DNA from: Cypionkella sp.
Lineage (GTDB): Bacteria; Pseudomonadota; Alphaproteobacteria; Rhodobacterales; Rhodobacteraceae
Reading direction: 5' to 3'
DNA: 5,696 nucleotides
Assembly: GCA_018063485.1 (NCBI GenBank)
Contig: JAGPBG010000168.1
Location: 1-5,696 of the forward strand
Position 1 is the first letter of the stretch; every line of letters starts with the position of its first letter. Position numbers and translations under genes: made by a program. Under the pieces are notes generated by a model. It was not told the DNA's origin, made no database searches, and was given only the letters and a program-made list of their open reading frames with translations. Below are positions 1 to 5,696 of this stretch, in pieces.

Positions 1-324
1 CCTCCGATGCTATCCGGCCATTCCGCAATACCAGTCGAGACTGGCAGGCTTCCCGAAGGATTAAATTGCGTCGCTCGGCTGTTCGGAGGCACAAATACTG
101 CGCCGATGTCGAAACCGTCGAATAACCCCTCAACGGACCTCGGCCAGATCACGCAAAAATGCGCGCACAAAACGCCAGCATCCTTGAAAGTGCAGACTGG
201 GAATTTCTCGTTTCGATAGATTCCTTTGCGCCTGCCTGCACGCCATTATTGTCCATATCGCGGATTTCCTTGTATTCACGCCCAAGACTGCTTGACCGAT
301 CAGCGCCGCATTGAACATGCGACG
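1..324. other. Stretch without a recognisable gene
   Basis: No reading frame here gives a protein I recognise. Frames on both strands are short or run off the left edge without a convincing start. On the minus strand one frame stays open from about position 250 to the left edge. It contains a plausible-looking stretch (residues GFDIGAVFVPPNSRA within it) but has no ATG with a ribosome binding site. A plus-strand frame from position 7 to 219 covers the same bases and looks equally undistinguished. I see no strong hairpin followed by a T-run downstream of the regulator's stop codon, so its transcription end is not evident. The stretch may be a spacer, or the start of a gene lying mostly outside the window. 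Confidence 0.5.
149..256 (-). CDS. Possible small ORF, 35 aa, unknown function
   Basis: A 35-codon minus-strand frame starts at an ATG at 256 and stops with TGA at 149-151. It is preceded by a Shine-Dalgarno-like AAGGAAA (265-271 read on the minus strand) 8 nt before the ATG. The predicted peptide is polar in its first two thirds (starting MDNNGVQAGAKESIE) and ends in a short hydrophobic or basic helix-like stretch (LSRMLAFCARIFA). It lies about 70 nt downstream of the regulator's stop on the same strand and could be co-transcribed with it. No family is recognised. An ORF this short arises easily by chance, and the start signal is the only positive evidence. Confidence 0.2.
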   Translation of the reverse strand: MDNNGVQAGAKESIETRNSQSALSRMLAFCARIFA

Positions 325-1722
325 TCAGTTCAGGTCAAACCGCGTGACACCCCGGTGCCGTGCATCTACCGGCTGAGTCAAAATCGCCGCCTGATGCGCC
401 CGCTGATCACAATTTGATCTTGGGCAAATGCGGCAGTTGATGCCAATCTGGATCATGCGGGCGTCGCGCATTGAAAAACTTTCAGCATAGCCGATTTCCG
501 GTGCGAACTGGATGGCACAGCCCATGGCGACGGCCAGGCGGTTGTCTTGGGCGTGTCGCTCCCACGTCGGCCGGTCCACGGTGCGGGAAAAGACGAAGAA
601 CTGGCTGCGGTCGGGCATTTCCACAAACTGAGGCAAAATGCGGCCGGGGGTGCGAAATGAGGTATGCACATCAAGTCTCGGGCAGGCACCACCATATTCA
701 GCCAGATGAAAATCAGTCGCATTGAAGCGTTTGGTGACGTTGCCGGCCTTGTCGATGCGCAGAAAGAAGAAGGGAACCCCCTGCGCGCCATCCCGATTCA
801 ATGTTGTCGCGCGGTGGCAGGCTTGTTCAAAGCTGACACCAAAGCGTGTGGCAATATGATCAAAGTCATATTTGGAGGCACCGGCCTCGGCCAGAAAGTC
901 CGTATAGGGCATCAGAACAGCTGCGGCAAAGTAGTTGGCAAGTTCTACCCGCAGTCGGGCCACGCCACGCGGGTCACGGATGCTGCTGCGTCCAATCAGG
1001 GTATCGAGAAGGGCGCGCTGTTCCAACAAGCCTGCCATATGAATCAGCTGAAAGGTTCGGTTGGGCTGGTCCAGCGCCTCGGACAGCAGAATCTCTCGGC
1101 GGGCTTCGTTGTACTGACGAAGGGCACCGGGGAGATCTTTTACCCGGCAAAGCCTGACGTTGACGCCTAGCTTGTCTCTCAGTCGACGCTTGAGCGTGAC
1201 ATATATCTCATCGCGTTCAATTGGTGTTAGCCAGAATGCTTCGGCTACCTCCTCCAGTTCGCGAAAGTGGTTGCGGTTGCGGCGAAACACATCATGTACG
1301 GCGGCCTCGGGCGAGGCGGAAAGTTTCGGCGCGCCGCTTTCTGTGAGGGATAAAAGCTGGTCGGATACCACCTGATAGCTGCGATACAGTGTAATGAAAT
1401 TTTGCACCAACCCTGGAGCATGGACCAAAGCTGCCCGCAGTTGCGGCAGATCAGGGCGGGATTGAACGAACAACGGGTCCTGAATGACGGCGCGCAAATC
1501 GGCGAGTTGTGCTGTGCCATCCTCTTCGATGATGTCATGCCAGTCGACGCCGTAAGCCTCGAACACCCGCAGAAGGACTTGAACGGAAACTGATCTTTCA
1601 TTATTTTCCAATAGGTTGACGTAAGATGGGCTGATGCCAAGCACTTTGGCCATTGCGCCCTGTGTTTCCCCACGTTCCAGCCGCAAGCGCCGCAGATGAG
1701 GGCCGATGAAGGTCTTTTTCAT
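325..1722 (-). CDS. ScfR-family (RamB/PccR/MccR-like) XRE transcriptional regulator
   Basis: This is a cytoplasmic DNA-binding regulator of 465 aa from the ATG at 1722. An in-frame GTG at 1734 would add four residues. I prefer the ATG because family members usually begin a few residues before the conserved GP-x-LR-x-LR segment; neither start has a clear Shine-Dalgarno. Residues about 9-63 form an XRE/HTH_3 domain, with recognition region GISPSYVNLLENNER at 29-43. The middle is related to the IrrE/ImmA-like domain, but the metallopeptidase HExxH is degenerate (FQLIHMAGLLE at 224-234), so proteolysis is unlikely and a sensory role is expected. The C-terminal part is DUF2083-like and ends with a Cys cluster, NCRICPRSNC (Cys 430, 433, 438), usual for ScfR proteins. 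Known relatives control short-chain acyl-CoA or acetate metabolism. Its divergent position suggests that it controls the malyl-CoA operon and itself. The family call is firm; target and ligand are inferred. Confidence 0.88.
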   Translation of the reverse strand: MKKTFIGPHLRRLRLERGETQGAMAKVLGISPSYVNLLENNERSVSVQVLLRVFEAYGVDWHDIIEEDGTAQLADLRAVIQDPLFVQSRPDLPQLRAALVHAPGLVQNFITLYRSYQVVSDQLLSLTESGAPKLSASPEAAVHDVFRRNRNHFRELEEVAEAFWLTPIERDEIYVTLKRRLRDKLGVNVRLCRVKDLPGALRQYNEARREILLSEALDQPNRTFQLIHMAGLLEQRALLDTLIGRSSIRDPRGVARLRVELANYFAAAVLMPYTDFLAEAGASKYDFDHIATRFGVSFEQACHRATTLNRDGAQGVPFFFLRIDKAGNVTKRFNATDFHLAEYGGACPRLDVHTSFRTPGRILPQFVEMPDRSQFFVFSRTVDRPTWERHAQDNRLAVAMGCAIQFAPEIGYAESFSMRDARMIQIGINCRICPRSNCDQRAHQAAILTQPVDARHRGVTRFDLN

Positions 1723-1733
1723 ACCGATGCACA

Positions 1734-1747
1734 CAATTCATGATTTG
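1734..1747. promoter_or_regulatory. Imperfect palindrome, candidate operator
   Basis: CAATTCATGATTTG is a 14-bp inverted repeat in which 12 bases are symmetric, centred on TCATGA with outer CAA/TTG arms. It sits just inside the predicted transcription start of the regulator and covers the alternative GTG start. A repressor bound here would block the regulator's own transcription, so autoregulation is the natural reading. Binding is inferred from symmetry and position only. Confidence 0.3.
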
Positions 1748-1752
1748 TTGTT

Positions 1753-1783
1753 ATTACAATATTACAAAGATTGGCGATTGTAA
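1753..1783. repeat. Repeated TTACAA words (two direct, one inverted), candidate operator
   Basis: ATTACAA occurs at 1753-1759 and again at 1761-1767, a direct repeat with an 8-bp period. The inverted word TTGTAA follows at 1778-1783. These copies overlap the -10 and -35 boxes of the candidate regulator promoter. Such clustering is typical of protein binding sites but can also arise from simple AT-rich composition. Confidence 0.3.
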
Positions 1784-1784
1784 A
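1756..1784 (-). promoter_or_regulatory. Candidate sigma-70-type promoter of the regulator gene
   Basis: Read on the minus strand, TTTACA (1784-1779) matches the -35 consensus TTGACA at 5 of 6 bases. After a 17-nt spacer follows TATTGT (1761-1756), matching TATAAT at 4 of 6. Transcription would begin near 1748-1750, giving a leader of roughly 27 nt before the ATG at 1722. The spacing is ideal, but the surroundings are AT-rich, which makes chance matches more likely. Confidence 0.4.
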
Positions 1785-1815
1785 CTTTCGCGTTCACAGC
1801 GCAACCTGTTTTCAT

Positions 1816-1825
1816 TTTGCACAAA
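1816..1825. promoter_or_regulatory. TTTGCACAAA inverted repeat, candidate ScfR-type operator
   Basis: TTTG and CAAA arms flank a 2-nt CA centre, 41 bp before the operon's ATG. As I recall, RamB and PccR sites are built on TTTGCAAA, and this element resembles that word with two extra central bases. The similarity and the position between the regulator and its likely target make it a candidate binding site, but a 4-bp arm is short. Confidence 0.3.
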
Positions 1826-1854
1826 TTCAAAGCGGTGCGAGAGGAGGGTTAACC

Positions 1855-1861
1855 AAGGAGG
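1855..1861 (+). promoter_or_regulatory. Strong ribosome binding site that sets the aminotransferase start
   Basis: AAGGAGG lies 5 nt before the ATG at 1867. It decides that start against an in-frame TTG at 1771, which would add 32 residues with no family similarity. A second purine tract, GAGGAGGG (1841-1848), precedes it, and the perfect 8-bp palindrome GGTTAACC (1847-1854) lies between the two. Confidence 0.8.
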
Positions 1862-1866
1862 AACCC

Positions 1867-3063
1867 ATGCGTACCGGTATCAATCATCTGTTCATTCCCG
1901 GCCCGACCTATGTGCCTGAAAGCGTGCGCCAAGCGATGAATGTGCCGATGAAAGACCACCGTGCTCATGATTTCGGCGGCCCGAATGTGGCGATCTTCCA
2001 CGATCTCAAACAGTTGTTCCGCACCAAGAATGGCCATGTGCTCCTGTTCCCCGGCTCGGGTACGGCAGCTTGGGAGGCCGCAATCACCAACACTCTTTCT
2101 CCCGGTGATCGCGTGCTGATGGCACGGCACGGTCAATTCTCGGTTCTTTGGGCCCAGATGGCCGAACGACTGGGGCTGAATGTCGATGTGATTGATCTTC
2201 CCTGGGGATCGGGAGCCCCCATCAGCGAATTTGCACTTAAGTTGGGCGCGGATTCCAAGGCAGAGATCAAGGCGGTTTTCGTCACGCATAACGAAACTGC
2301 AACCGGTGTGACTTCGGATATCGCCGCTGTGCGCAGGGTCATGGATGAGGCTTTGCATGATGCTTTGCTGTTTGTGGACGGTGCGTCCTCCATCGGGTGT
2401 CTGCCGTTCGAGATGGACGAGTGGGGCGTCGATTTGGCAGTGACCGGCAGCCAAAAGGGGCTGATGCTGCCGCCAGGGCTGGGAATTCTGGGAGTCAGCC
2501 AGAAGGCGATGAAGGCCTCGGAAACCGCAACGATGCGGCGCGCTTTCTTCGAGTTTTCGGATCAGGTGAAGTCGAACCAGACGGGGTATTTCCCCTACAC
2601 CCCTCCAATCCAACTGCTCCACGGGCTTCGGGCTGCATTGGACCGGATGCAAGCGGAAGGCTCTGATGCCGTCATCGAACGCCACCGTCGGCTGGCTGCT
2701 GGTGTGAGGGCCGCTGTCAACGCCTGGGGGCTGGAGGTCTGCGCCGAACACCCCTCCCTCTATTCCGATACTGTCACCGCCATCCGCACGCCTGAGGGTG
2801 TCGATGCCCGCGAGGTCATCCGCATCGGTTATGATAACTACAACGCCTCATTCGGGTCGGGCCTTGGCCCACTTGCAGGCAAGGTGTTCCGCATTGGGCA
2901 CATTGGCGACAGCAATGAAGGCGTGTGCCTGACCGCTATTGCTCTGGCTGAACTGTCGCTGGTGGCGGCAGGTGCCGCGATTCGCTTTGGGTCGGGGGTC
3001 GCCGCAGCGCAGGAAGTCTACTCTATGTCACAAGTGAAATCGGTCCGGATCGCAGCAGAATAA
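1867..3063 (+). CDS. sgaA: Serine-glyoxylate (or aspartate-glyoxylate) aminotransferase, class V
   Basis: This is a PLP-dependent fold-type I, class V aminotransferase of 398 aa, the usual family length. It makes glycine from glyoxylate using an amino-acid donor; in the serine cycle the donor is serine and hydroxypyruvate is formed. Visible landmarks are the N-terminal LFIPGPTYVP, the cofactor phosphate region PGSGTAAWE (62-70), HNETATGVTSD (141-151), the pyridine-binding Asp in FVDGASS (D171), the Schiff-base lysine in GSQKG (K197) and the substrate carboxylate-binding Arg in VFRIGHIGD (R342). It is the first gene of the operon and lies 12 nt before malyl-CoA lyase, which produces its glyoxylate. 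The closely related BhcA uses aspartate in the beta-hydroxyaspartate cycle, and the C-terminal GSGVAAAQE resembles BhcA as I remember it. The mcl-mtkAB context favours the serine-cycle role. The enzyme class is firm; donor specificity is open. Confidence 0.85.
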   Translation: MRTGINHLFIPGPTYVPESVRQAMNVPMKDHRAHDFGGPNVAIFHDLKQLFRTKNGHVLLFPGSGTAAWEAAITNTLSPGDRVLMARHGQFSVLWAQMAERLGLNVDVIDLPWGSGAPISEFALKLGADSKAEIKAVFVTHNETATGVTSDIAAVRRVMDEALHDALLFVDGASSIGCLPFEMDEWGVDLAVTGSQKGLMLPPGLGILGVSQKAMKASETATMRRAFFEFSDQVKSNQTGYFPYTPPIQLLHGLRAALDRMQAEGSDAVIERHRRLAAGVRAAVNAWGLEVCAEHPSLYSDTVTAIRTPEGVDAREVIRIGYDNYNASFGSGLGPLAGKVFRIGHIGDSNEGVCLTAIALAELSLVAAGAAIRFGSGVAAAQEVYSMSQVKSVRIAAE

Positions 3064-3075
3064 CAGGAGCCTAAG

Positions 3076-4014
3076 ATGAGCCACACCCTTTTCCCCATGC
3101 GCAAGGCGCGGTTGCAACGCTCGGAGTTGGCGGTTCCGGCCTCCAATCCCACTATGATCGACAAGGCGGCCGATGGTTCGGCGGACTATGTTTTTCTGGA
3201 CCTTGAGGACGCGATTGCGCCCAATGAGAAAGTGCAAGCCCGCAAGAATGCCATCCAGGCTCTGAACGACATTGATTGGCGCGCTAAGGGCAAGACGGTT
3301 TCGGTGCGGATTAACGGGCTGGACACCCACTACATGTATCGCGATGTGGTAGATGTGATGGAGCAAGCTGGTGACCGCGTAGACACCTTGCTGGTGCCCA
3401 AGGTTGGCGTGACGGGCGACCTTTACATGGTGGAAGCCATGGTCAACCAAATCGAGCAGGCCAAGGGATACGCTACGCGTGTCGGCTTGGAGGCATTGAT
3501 TGAAACCGCGCTTGGCATGGCGAATGTGGAAACCATTGCGCAATTTGGCGGCCGACTGGAAGCTTTGCACTTTGGTGTCGCAGACTTTGCGGCTTCCATG
3601 CGAGCGCGGACCACGAACATTGGCGGGTTGAACCCGCATTATCCTGGCGACCAGTGGCACGCTTCGATCAACCGGATGGTGGTGGCTTGCCGCGCCTATG
3701 GCCTGAGGGCGATCGACGGGCCGTTCGGGGATTTCAGCGATCCTGAAGGCTACAAAGAGGGCGCGCGCCGGGCGGCGGCCTTGGGATGCGAAGGGAAATG
3801 GGCGATCCATCCCTCTCAGATCACCCTCGCGAATGAGGTCTTTTCACCCCCAGATACCGAAGTGACCCGAGCGCGCCGGATCATCGAGGAATTGCGCAAG
3901 GCTGAGGCCATGGGCAAAGGGGCCGCGCAGTTGGACGGGCGGATGATTGATGCGGCGTCCGAACGAATGGCGATGAATGTGTTGGTTCTGGCGGATGCCA
4001 TCGCCGCCAAATAG
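3076..4014 (+). CDS. mcl: L-malyl-CoA lyase (HpcH/HpaI aldolase/citrate lyase family)
   Basis: This 312-aa cytoplasmic enzyme reversibly cleaves malyl-CoA to acetyl-CoA and glyoxylate with a divalent metal. It has the TIM-barrel motifs of the CitE-like lyases: [11 protein letters not shown] near the N-terminus, LDLEDA (41-46), VRINGLDT with CoA/substrate Arg 78, [11 protein letters not shown] with metal-binding Glu 143, GVADFAAS with Asp 170, DGPFGDFSD (214-222) and KWAIHPSQI (241-249). Long stretches read almost like Methylobacterium malyl-CoA lyase as I recall it (for instance [11 protein letters not shown] and [11 protein letters not shown]), more than like Rhodobacter Mcl1. The start at 3076 has AGGAG (3065-3069) 6 nt upstream, and only 12 nt separate it from the aminotransferase. 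The loop after IGGLN (about residues 187-196) appears shorter than in the relatives I remember. Side activity on beta-methylmalyl-CoA or citramalyl-CoA cannot be excluded. Confidence 0.92.
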   Translation: MSHTLFPMRKARLQRSELAVPASNPTMIDKAADGSADYVFLDLEDAIAPNEKVQARKNAIQALNDIDWRAKGKTVSVRINGLDTHYMYRDVVDVMEQAGDRVDTLLVPKVGVTGDLYMVEAMVNQIEQAKGYATRVGLEALIETALGMANVETIAQFGGRLEALHFGVADFAASMRARTTNIGGLNPHYPGDQWHASINRMVVACRAYGLRAIDGPFGDFSDPEGYKEGARRAAALGCEGKWAIHPSQITLANEVFSPPDTEVTRARRIIEELRKAEAMGKGAAQLDGRMIDAASERMAMNVLVLADAIAAK

Positions 4015-4093
4015 CCGCGCATTTTTCCGGGCAGATCAAAACCAATCACACGTCAAGGCCATGCAAGGCACTTCGATGTCAAGGGAGGACTCT
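4015..4093 (+). other. 79-nt spacer inside the operon
   Basis: This is the longest gap in the operon; its neighbours are 12 and 10 nt. I see no clear intrinsic terminator or sigma-70 promoter in it. It carries an in-frame ATG at 4076 that would add six residues to MtkA, but the ribosome binding site lies downstream of that codon, so it is unlikely to be used. Confidence 0.5.
4083..4088 (+). promoter_or_regulatory. Ribosome binding site that sets the mtkA start
   Basis: GGGAGG lies 5 nt before the ATG at 4094. It supports the protein beginning [10 protein letters not shown], the standard start of succinyl-CoA/malate-CoA ligase beta subunits. The longer in-frame start at 3977 would overlap the end of mcl and add unrelated residues. 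Confidence 0.75.
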
Positions 4094-5266
4094 ATGGACA
4101 TCCACGAATATCAGGCCAAGGAAATACTCGCACGCTTTGGGGTGCCAGTGCCACGGGGCGGCCTTGCCCATAGTCCCGAACAGGCGGGATATCGGGCGCG
4201 GGAACTCGGCGGCAACGCCTGGGTGGTCAAAGCGCAGATTCATTCCGGCGGACGGGGCGCTGCGGGCGGCGTCAGACTTTGCAAGTCACCAGAGGAGGTC
4301 CATGCCTTTGCGGCAACCCTGTTCGGCAAGCAGCTTGTGACCAAACAGACCGACGCCAATGGCAAGGGCGTCTACCGGGTTTGGGTTGAAGGCGCCTCTG
4401 ACATCGCAAAGGAGCTTTATCTCGGCTTTGTCCTGGACAGGAAATCCGAACGCATCATGATCGTTGCCTCTGCCCATGGCGGGATGGAAATAGAAGACCT
4501 GGCCGAAAATGACCCCGATAGCCTGTGCCGCATGATCATAGACCCTGCCGCTGGTCTGTCAGATTTCCAAGCGCGGGAATTGGCCTTTCAGATTGGTCTG
4601 AAAGGTGGCCAAGTGGCGCAAATGGTCACAACTCTGCGCGCCTGCTACCGCGTCTATCGCGACCTTGATGCGGTAATGGTGGAAATAAATCCTTTGGCCA
4701 TCACACACGCGGGCGATCTTGTAGCCCTGGACGCGAAGATTTCCTTCGACACCAACGCCCTGTTCCGCCAACCGCAAATTGCCGAACTGCGCGACCGCCG
4801 TCAGGAGGACCCGCGCGAAAGCACGGCGAGGGATCACGGGCTGTCCTATGTCGGCCTTGACGGCGATATCGGCTGCATCATCAACGGTGCGGGCCTCGCC
4901 ATGGCCACGATGGATATGATCAAGCTGGCGGGGGGAGAGCCTGCGAACTTTCTTGATATAGGCGGTGGTGCCTCGCCAGAACGGGTAGCGCGCGCTTTCC
5001 GGACCGTGCTTGCCGATTGCAATGTCTCGGTCATCCTGGTCAACATCTTTGCCGGCATCAACCGTTGCGACTGGATCGCCGAAGGGGTGGTTCTGGCTTA
5101 CAGGGAGGTCGGGTTGAAGATCCCCGTGGTGGTCCGGCTGGCAGGAACGAACGCTGAGGAGGGCAGGGCAATCATCAATGAATCCGGCTTGCCGCTGATC
5201 TCGGCTGACAGCCTGGCCGAAGCCGCTGAAGCCGCCGTTTCATCCCTCCCCCGCAAAGCCGCCTGA
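4094..5266 (+). CDS. mtkA: Malate-CoA ligase (malate thiokinase) beta subunit
   Basis: This 390-aa ATP-grasp subunit, with MtkB, forms malyl-CoA from malate, CoA and ATP. The N-terminus [12 protein letters not shown] is shared with succinyl-CoA synthetase beta. ATP-grasp features include [12 protein letters not shown] (K46, glycines 52-55), the metal-site region VMVEINPL and the following ALDAKISFD. The C-terminal flavodoxin-like ligase domain has [12 protein letters not shown] (from I263), GGGASPE (290-296), [11 protein letters not shown] and [10 protein letters not shown] (348-357). The length is normal for both MtkA and SucC. Two points favour MtkA: the immediate neighbours mcl and mtkB, and stretches such as FAGINRCDW, DNxALFR-like segments and QARE-AFQ that resemble Methylobacterium MtkA as I recall it. 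The product feeds directly into Mcl encoded just upstream. Residual succinate activity is possible, since the families are homologous. Confidence 0.9.
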   Translation: MDIHEYQAKEILARFGVPVPRGGLAHSPEQAGYRARELGGNAWVVKAQIHSGGRGAAGGVRLCKSPEEVHAFAATLFGKQLVTKQTDANGKGVYRVWVEGASDIAKELYLGFVLDRKSERIMIVASAHGGMEIEDLAENDPDSLCRMIIDPAAGLSDFQARELAFQIGLKGGQVAQMVTTLRACYRVYRDLDAVMVEINPLAITHAGDLVALDAKISFDTNALFRQPQIAELRDRRQEDPRESTARDHGLSYVGLDGDIGCIINGAGLAMATMDMIKLAGGEPANFLDIGGGASPERVARAFRTVLADCNVSVILVNIFAGINRCDWIAEGVVLAYREVGLKIPVVVRLAGTNAEEGRAIINESGLPLISADSLAEAAEAAVSSLPRKAA

Positions 5267-5276
5267 AGGAAACAAT

Positions 5277-5696
5277 ATGGCCATTCTCATCACCGATCAG
5301 ACCAGAGTCCTCGTTCAAGGCATGTCCGGCCGGATCGGCAGCTTTCACGCCGCCGAAATGATCCGCTACGGCACCAATATCGTAGGCGGCGTCACCCCTG
5401 GCAAAGGCGGCGAATCGTTCCTTGAGCGTCCCCTTTTCAATACCGTCCGTGAAGCGGTGGAGCATACGGGTGCCGAGGCTTCCGCTATCTTCGTACCACC
5501 ACCTTTCGCCGCCGATGCGATCATGGAGGCCGCAGATGCCGGTATCCGCACTGCCGTCTGCGTGACGGACGGGATTCCAAGTCAGGACATGATGCGCGTA
5601 AAACGGTTCTTGCGCCGCTATCCGGAAGAGCGGAAGATGCGGCTGATAGGGCCGAACTGTTCGGGCGTTATTTCTTCCGGCAAGGGCTTCATGGGG
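5277..5696 (+). CDS. mtkB: Malate-CoA ligase alpha subunit, 5' part (cut by window edge)
   Basis: The first 140 codons of the CoA-binding subunit partnering MtkA are present; the gene continues past the right edge, where the family's phosphohistidine lies, so that residue cannot be checked. The Rossmann CoA-binding domain is clear: VQGMSGRIGSFHA (13-25), VGGVTPGKGG (36-45), FVPPPFAADAI (72-82), TDGIP (97-101) and GPNCSG (125-130). The segment MMRVKRFLRRYPEE (105-118) is close to malate-CoA ligase alpha as I remember it and unlike E. coli SucD, which supports MtkB over succinyl-CoA synthetase. The start is fixed by AAGGAAA (5266-5272), overlapping the mtkA stop codon, 4 nt before the ATG. The 10-nt gap to mtkA indicates joint translation of the two subunits. 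Confidence 0.9.
   Translation, partial: MAILITDQTRVLVQGMSGRIGSFHAAEMIRYGTNIVGGVTPGKGGESFLERPLFNTVREAVEHTGAEASAIFVPPPFAADAIMEAADAGIRTAVCVTDGIPSQDMMRVKRFLRRYPEERKMRLIGPNCSGVISSGKGFMG

Larger units (their letters stand above)
1723..1866. promoter_or_regulatory. Divergent control region between the regulator and the malyl-CoA operon
   Basis: This AT-richer gap separates the two start codons and must hold the promoters of both transcription units. The half nearest the regulator (1731-1785) has repeated TTACAA/TTGTAA words and a good minus-strand promoter match. The half nearest the operon has a TTTG-CA-CAAA inverted repeat and two purine-rich ribosome-binding-like tracts. I could not find a convincing sigma-70 promoter for the plus strand: TTCACA at 1793-1798 resembles a -35 box, but the hexamer 17 nt on (TTTGCA) is a poor -10. 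This would fit a promoter that needs an activator, as an inference. Confidence 0.6.

Noticed and set aside
228..244. GC-rich GCCTGCCTGC repeat considered as a terminator after the regulator
   Set aside because: It is a short direct repeat rather than a stable inverted repeat, and no T-run follows in the minus-strand direction.
664..1170. 168-codon plus-strand open frame opposite the regulator
   Set aside because: It is antisense to the conserved middle of the ScfR protein and shows no family resemblance.
1771..1866. In-frame TTG start that would extend the aminotransferase by 32 residues
   Set aside because: The added residues do not resemble the family, the region carries promoter-like and operator-like repeats, and a strong ribosome binding site directly precedes the ATG at 1867.
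1849..2751. 300-codon minus-strand open frame inside the aminotransferase gene
   Set aside because: It is fully antisense to a gene with intact family motifs. Its translation is rich in His, Arg and Gln and has no recognisable domain, as expected for the shadow of a GC-biased gene.
3028..3810. 260-codon minus-strand open frame over malyl-CoA lyase
   Set aside because: It is antisense to a clearly conserved enzyme, has no domain, and starts inside the coding region without a ribosome binding site. It is a codon-bias shadow.
3977..4093. In-frame upstream starts for mtkA at 3977 and 4076
   Set aside because: The extension would overlap the end of mcl in another frame. The family's proteins begin at MD-HEYQAKE, and GGGAGG at 4083-4088 fits only the ATG at 4094.
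4094..5696. Reading the ligase pair as succinyl-CoA synthetase sucCD
   Set aside because: The subunits are homologous, but the position directly after malyl-CoA lyase and the KRFLRRYPEE segment of the alpha subunit fit malate-CoA ligase better. The full alpha subunit would be needed for certainty.

Overview
The window reads as chromosomal DNA of an alphaproteobacterium, probably Rhodobacterales/Rhodobacteraceae. The base composition is moderately GC-rich, every gene found resembles alphaproteobacterial versions, and the regulator belongs to the ScfR (RamB/PccR/MccR) family known from Rhodobacter and actinobacteria. All family assignments come from reading motifs and from remembered relatives; no database search was run.

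Layout. Bases 1-324 hold no gene I can name, only one weak small ORF candidate on the minus strand. A ScfR-type transcriptional regulator occupies 325-1722 on the minus strand. A divergent intergenic region of about 144 bp (1723-1866) contains a plausible promoter for the regulator and several inverted or direct repeats that could be operators. From 1867 to the right edge runs a plus-strand operon: a class V aminotransferase of the serine-glyoxylate/aspartate-glyoxylate type (1867-3063), malyl-CoA lyase (3076-4014), malate-CoA ligase beta subunit MtkA (4094-5266) and the first 140 codons of the alpha subunit MtkB (5277 to beyond 5696). Spacings are 12, 79 and 10 nt.

How the genes fit together. 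MtkAB activates malate to malyl-CoA using ATP and CoA. Mcl splits malyl-CoA into acetyl-CoA and glyoxylate. The aminotransferase turns glyoxylate into glycine, with serine or another amino acid as donor. This is the acetyl-CoA-releasing, glyoxylate-recycling half of the serine cycle of methylotrophs. The same enzymes could also make C2 units from malate outside true methylotrophy. The other serine-cycle genes (hydroxypyruvate reductase, glycerate kinase, glyA, ppc, C1-tetrahydrofolate genes) are not in the window, so methylotrophy is suggested but not shown.

The most interesting point is the pairing of a ScfR-family regulator with this operon. Characterised ScfR members control acetate, propionate or methylcitrate metabolism, whereas the well-known serine-cycle regulator of Methylobacterium is the LysR-type QscR. 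A dedicated ScfR switch for the malyl-CoA module, acting through the shared intergenic region, is a testable inference. I saw no mobile element, CRISPR array, tRNA or rRNA.
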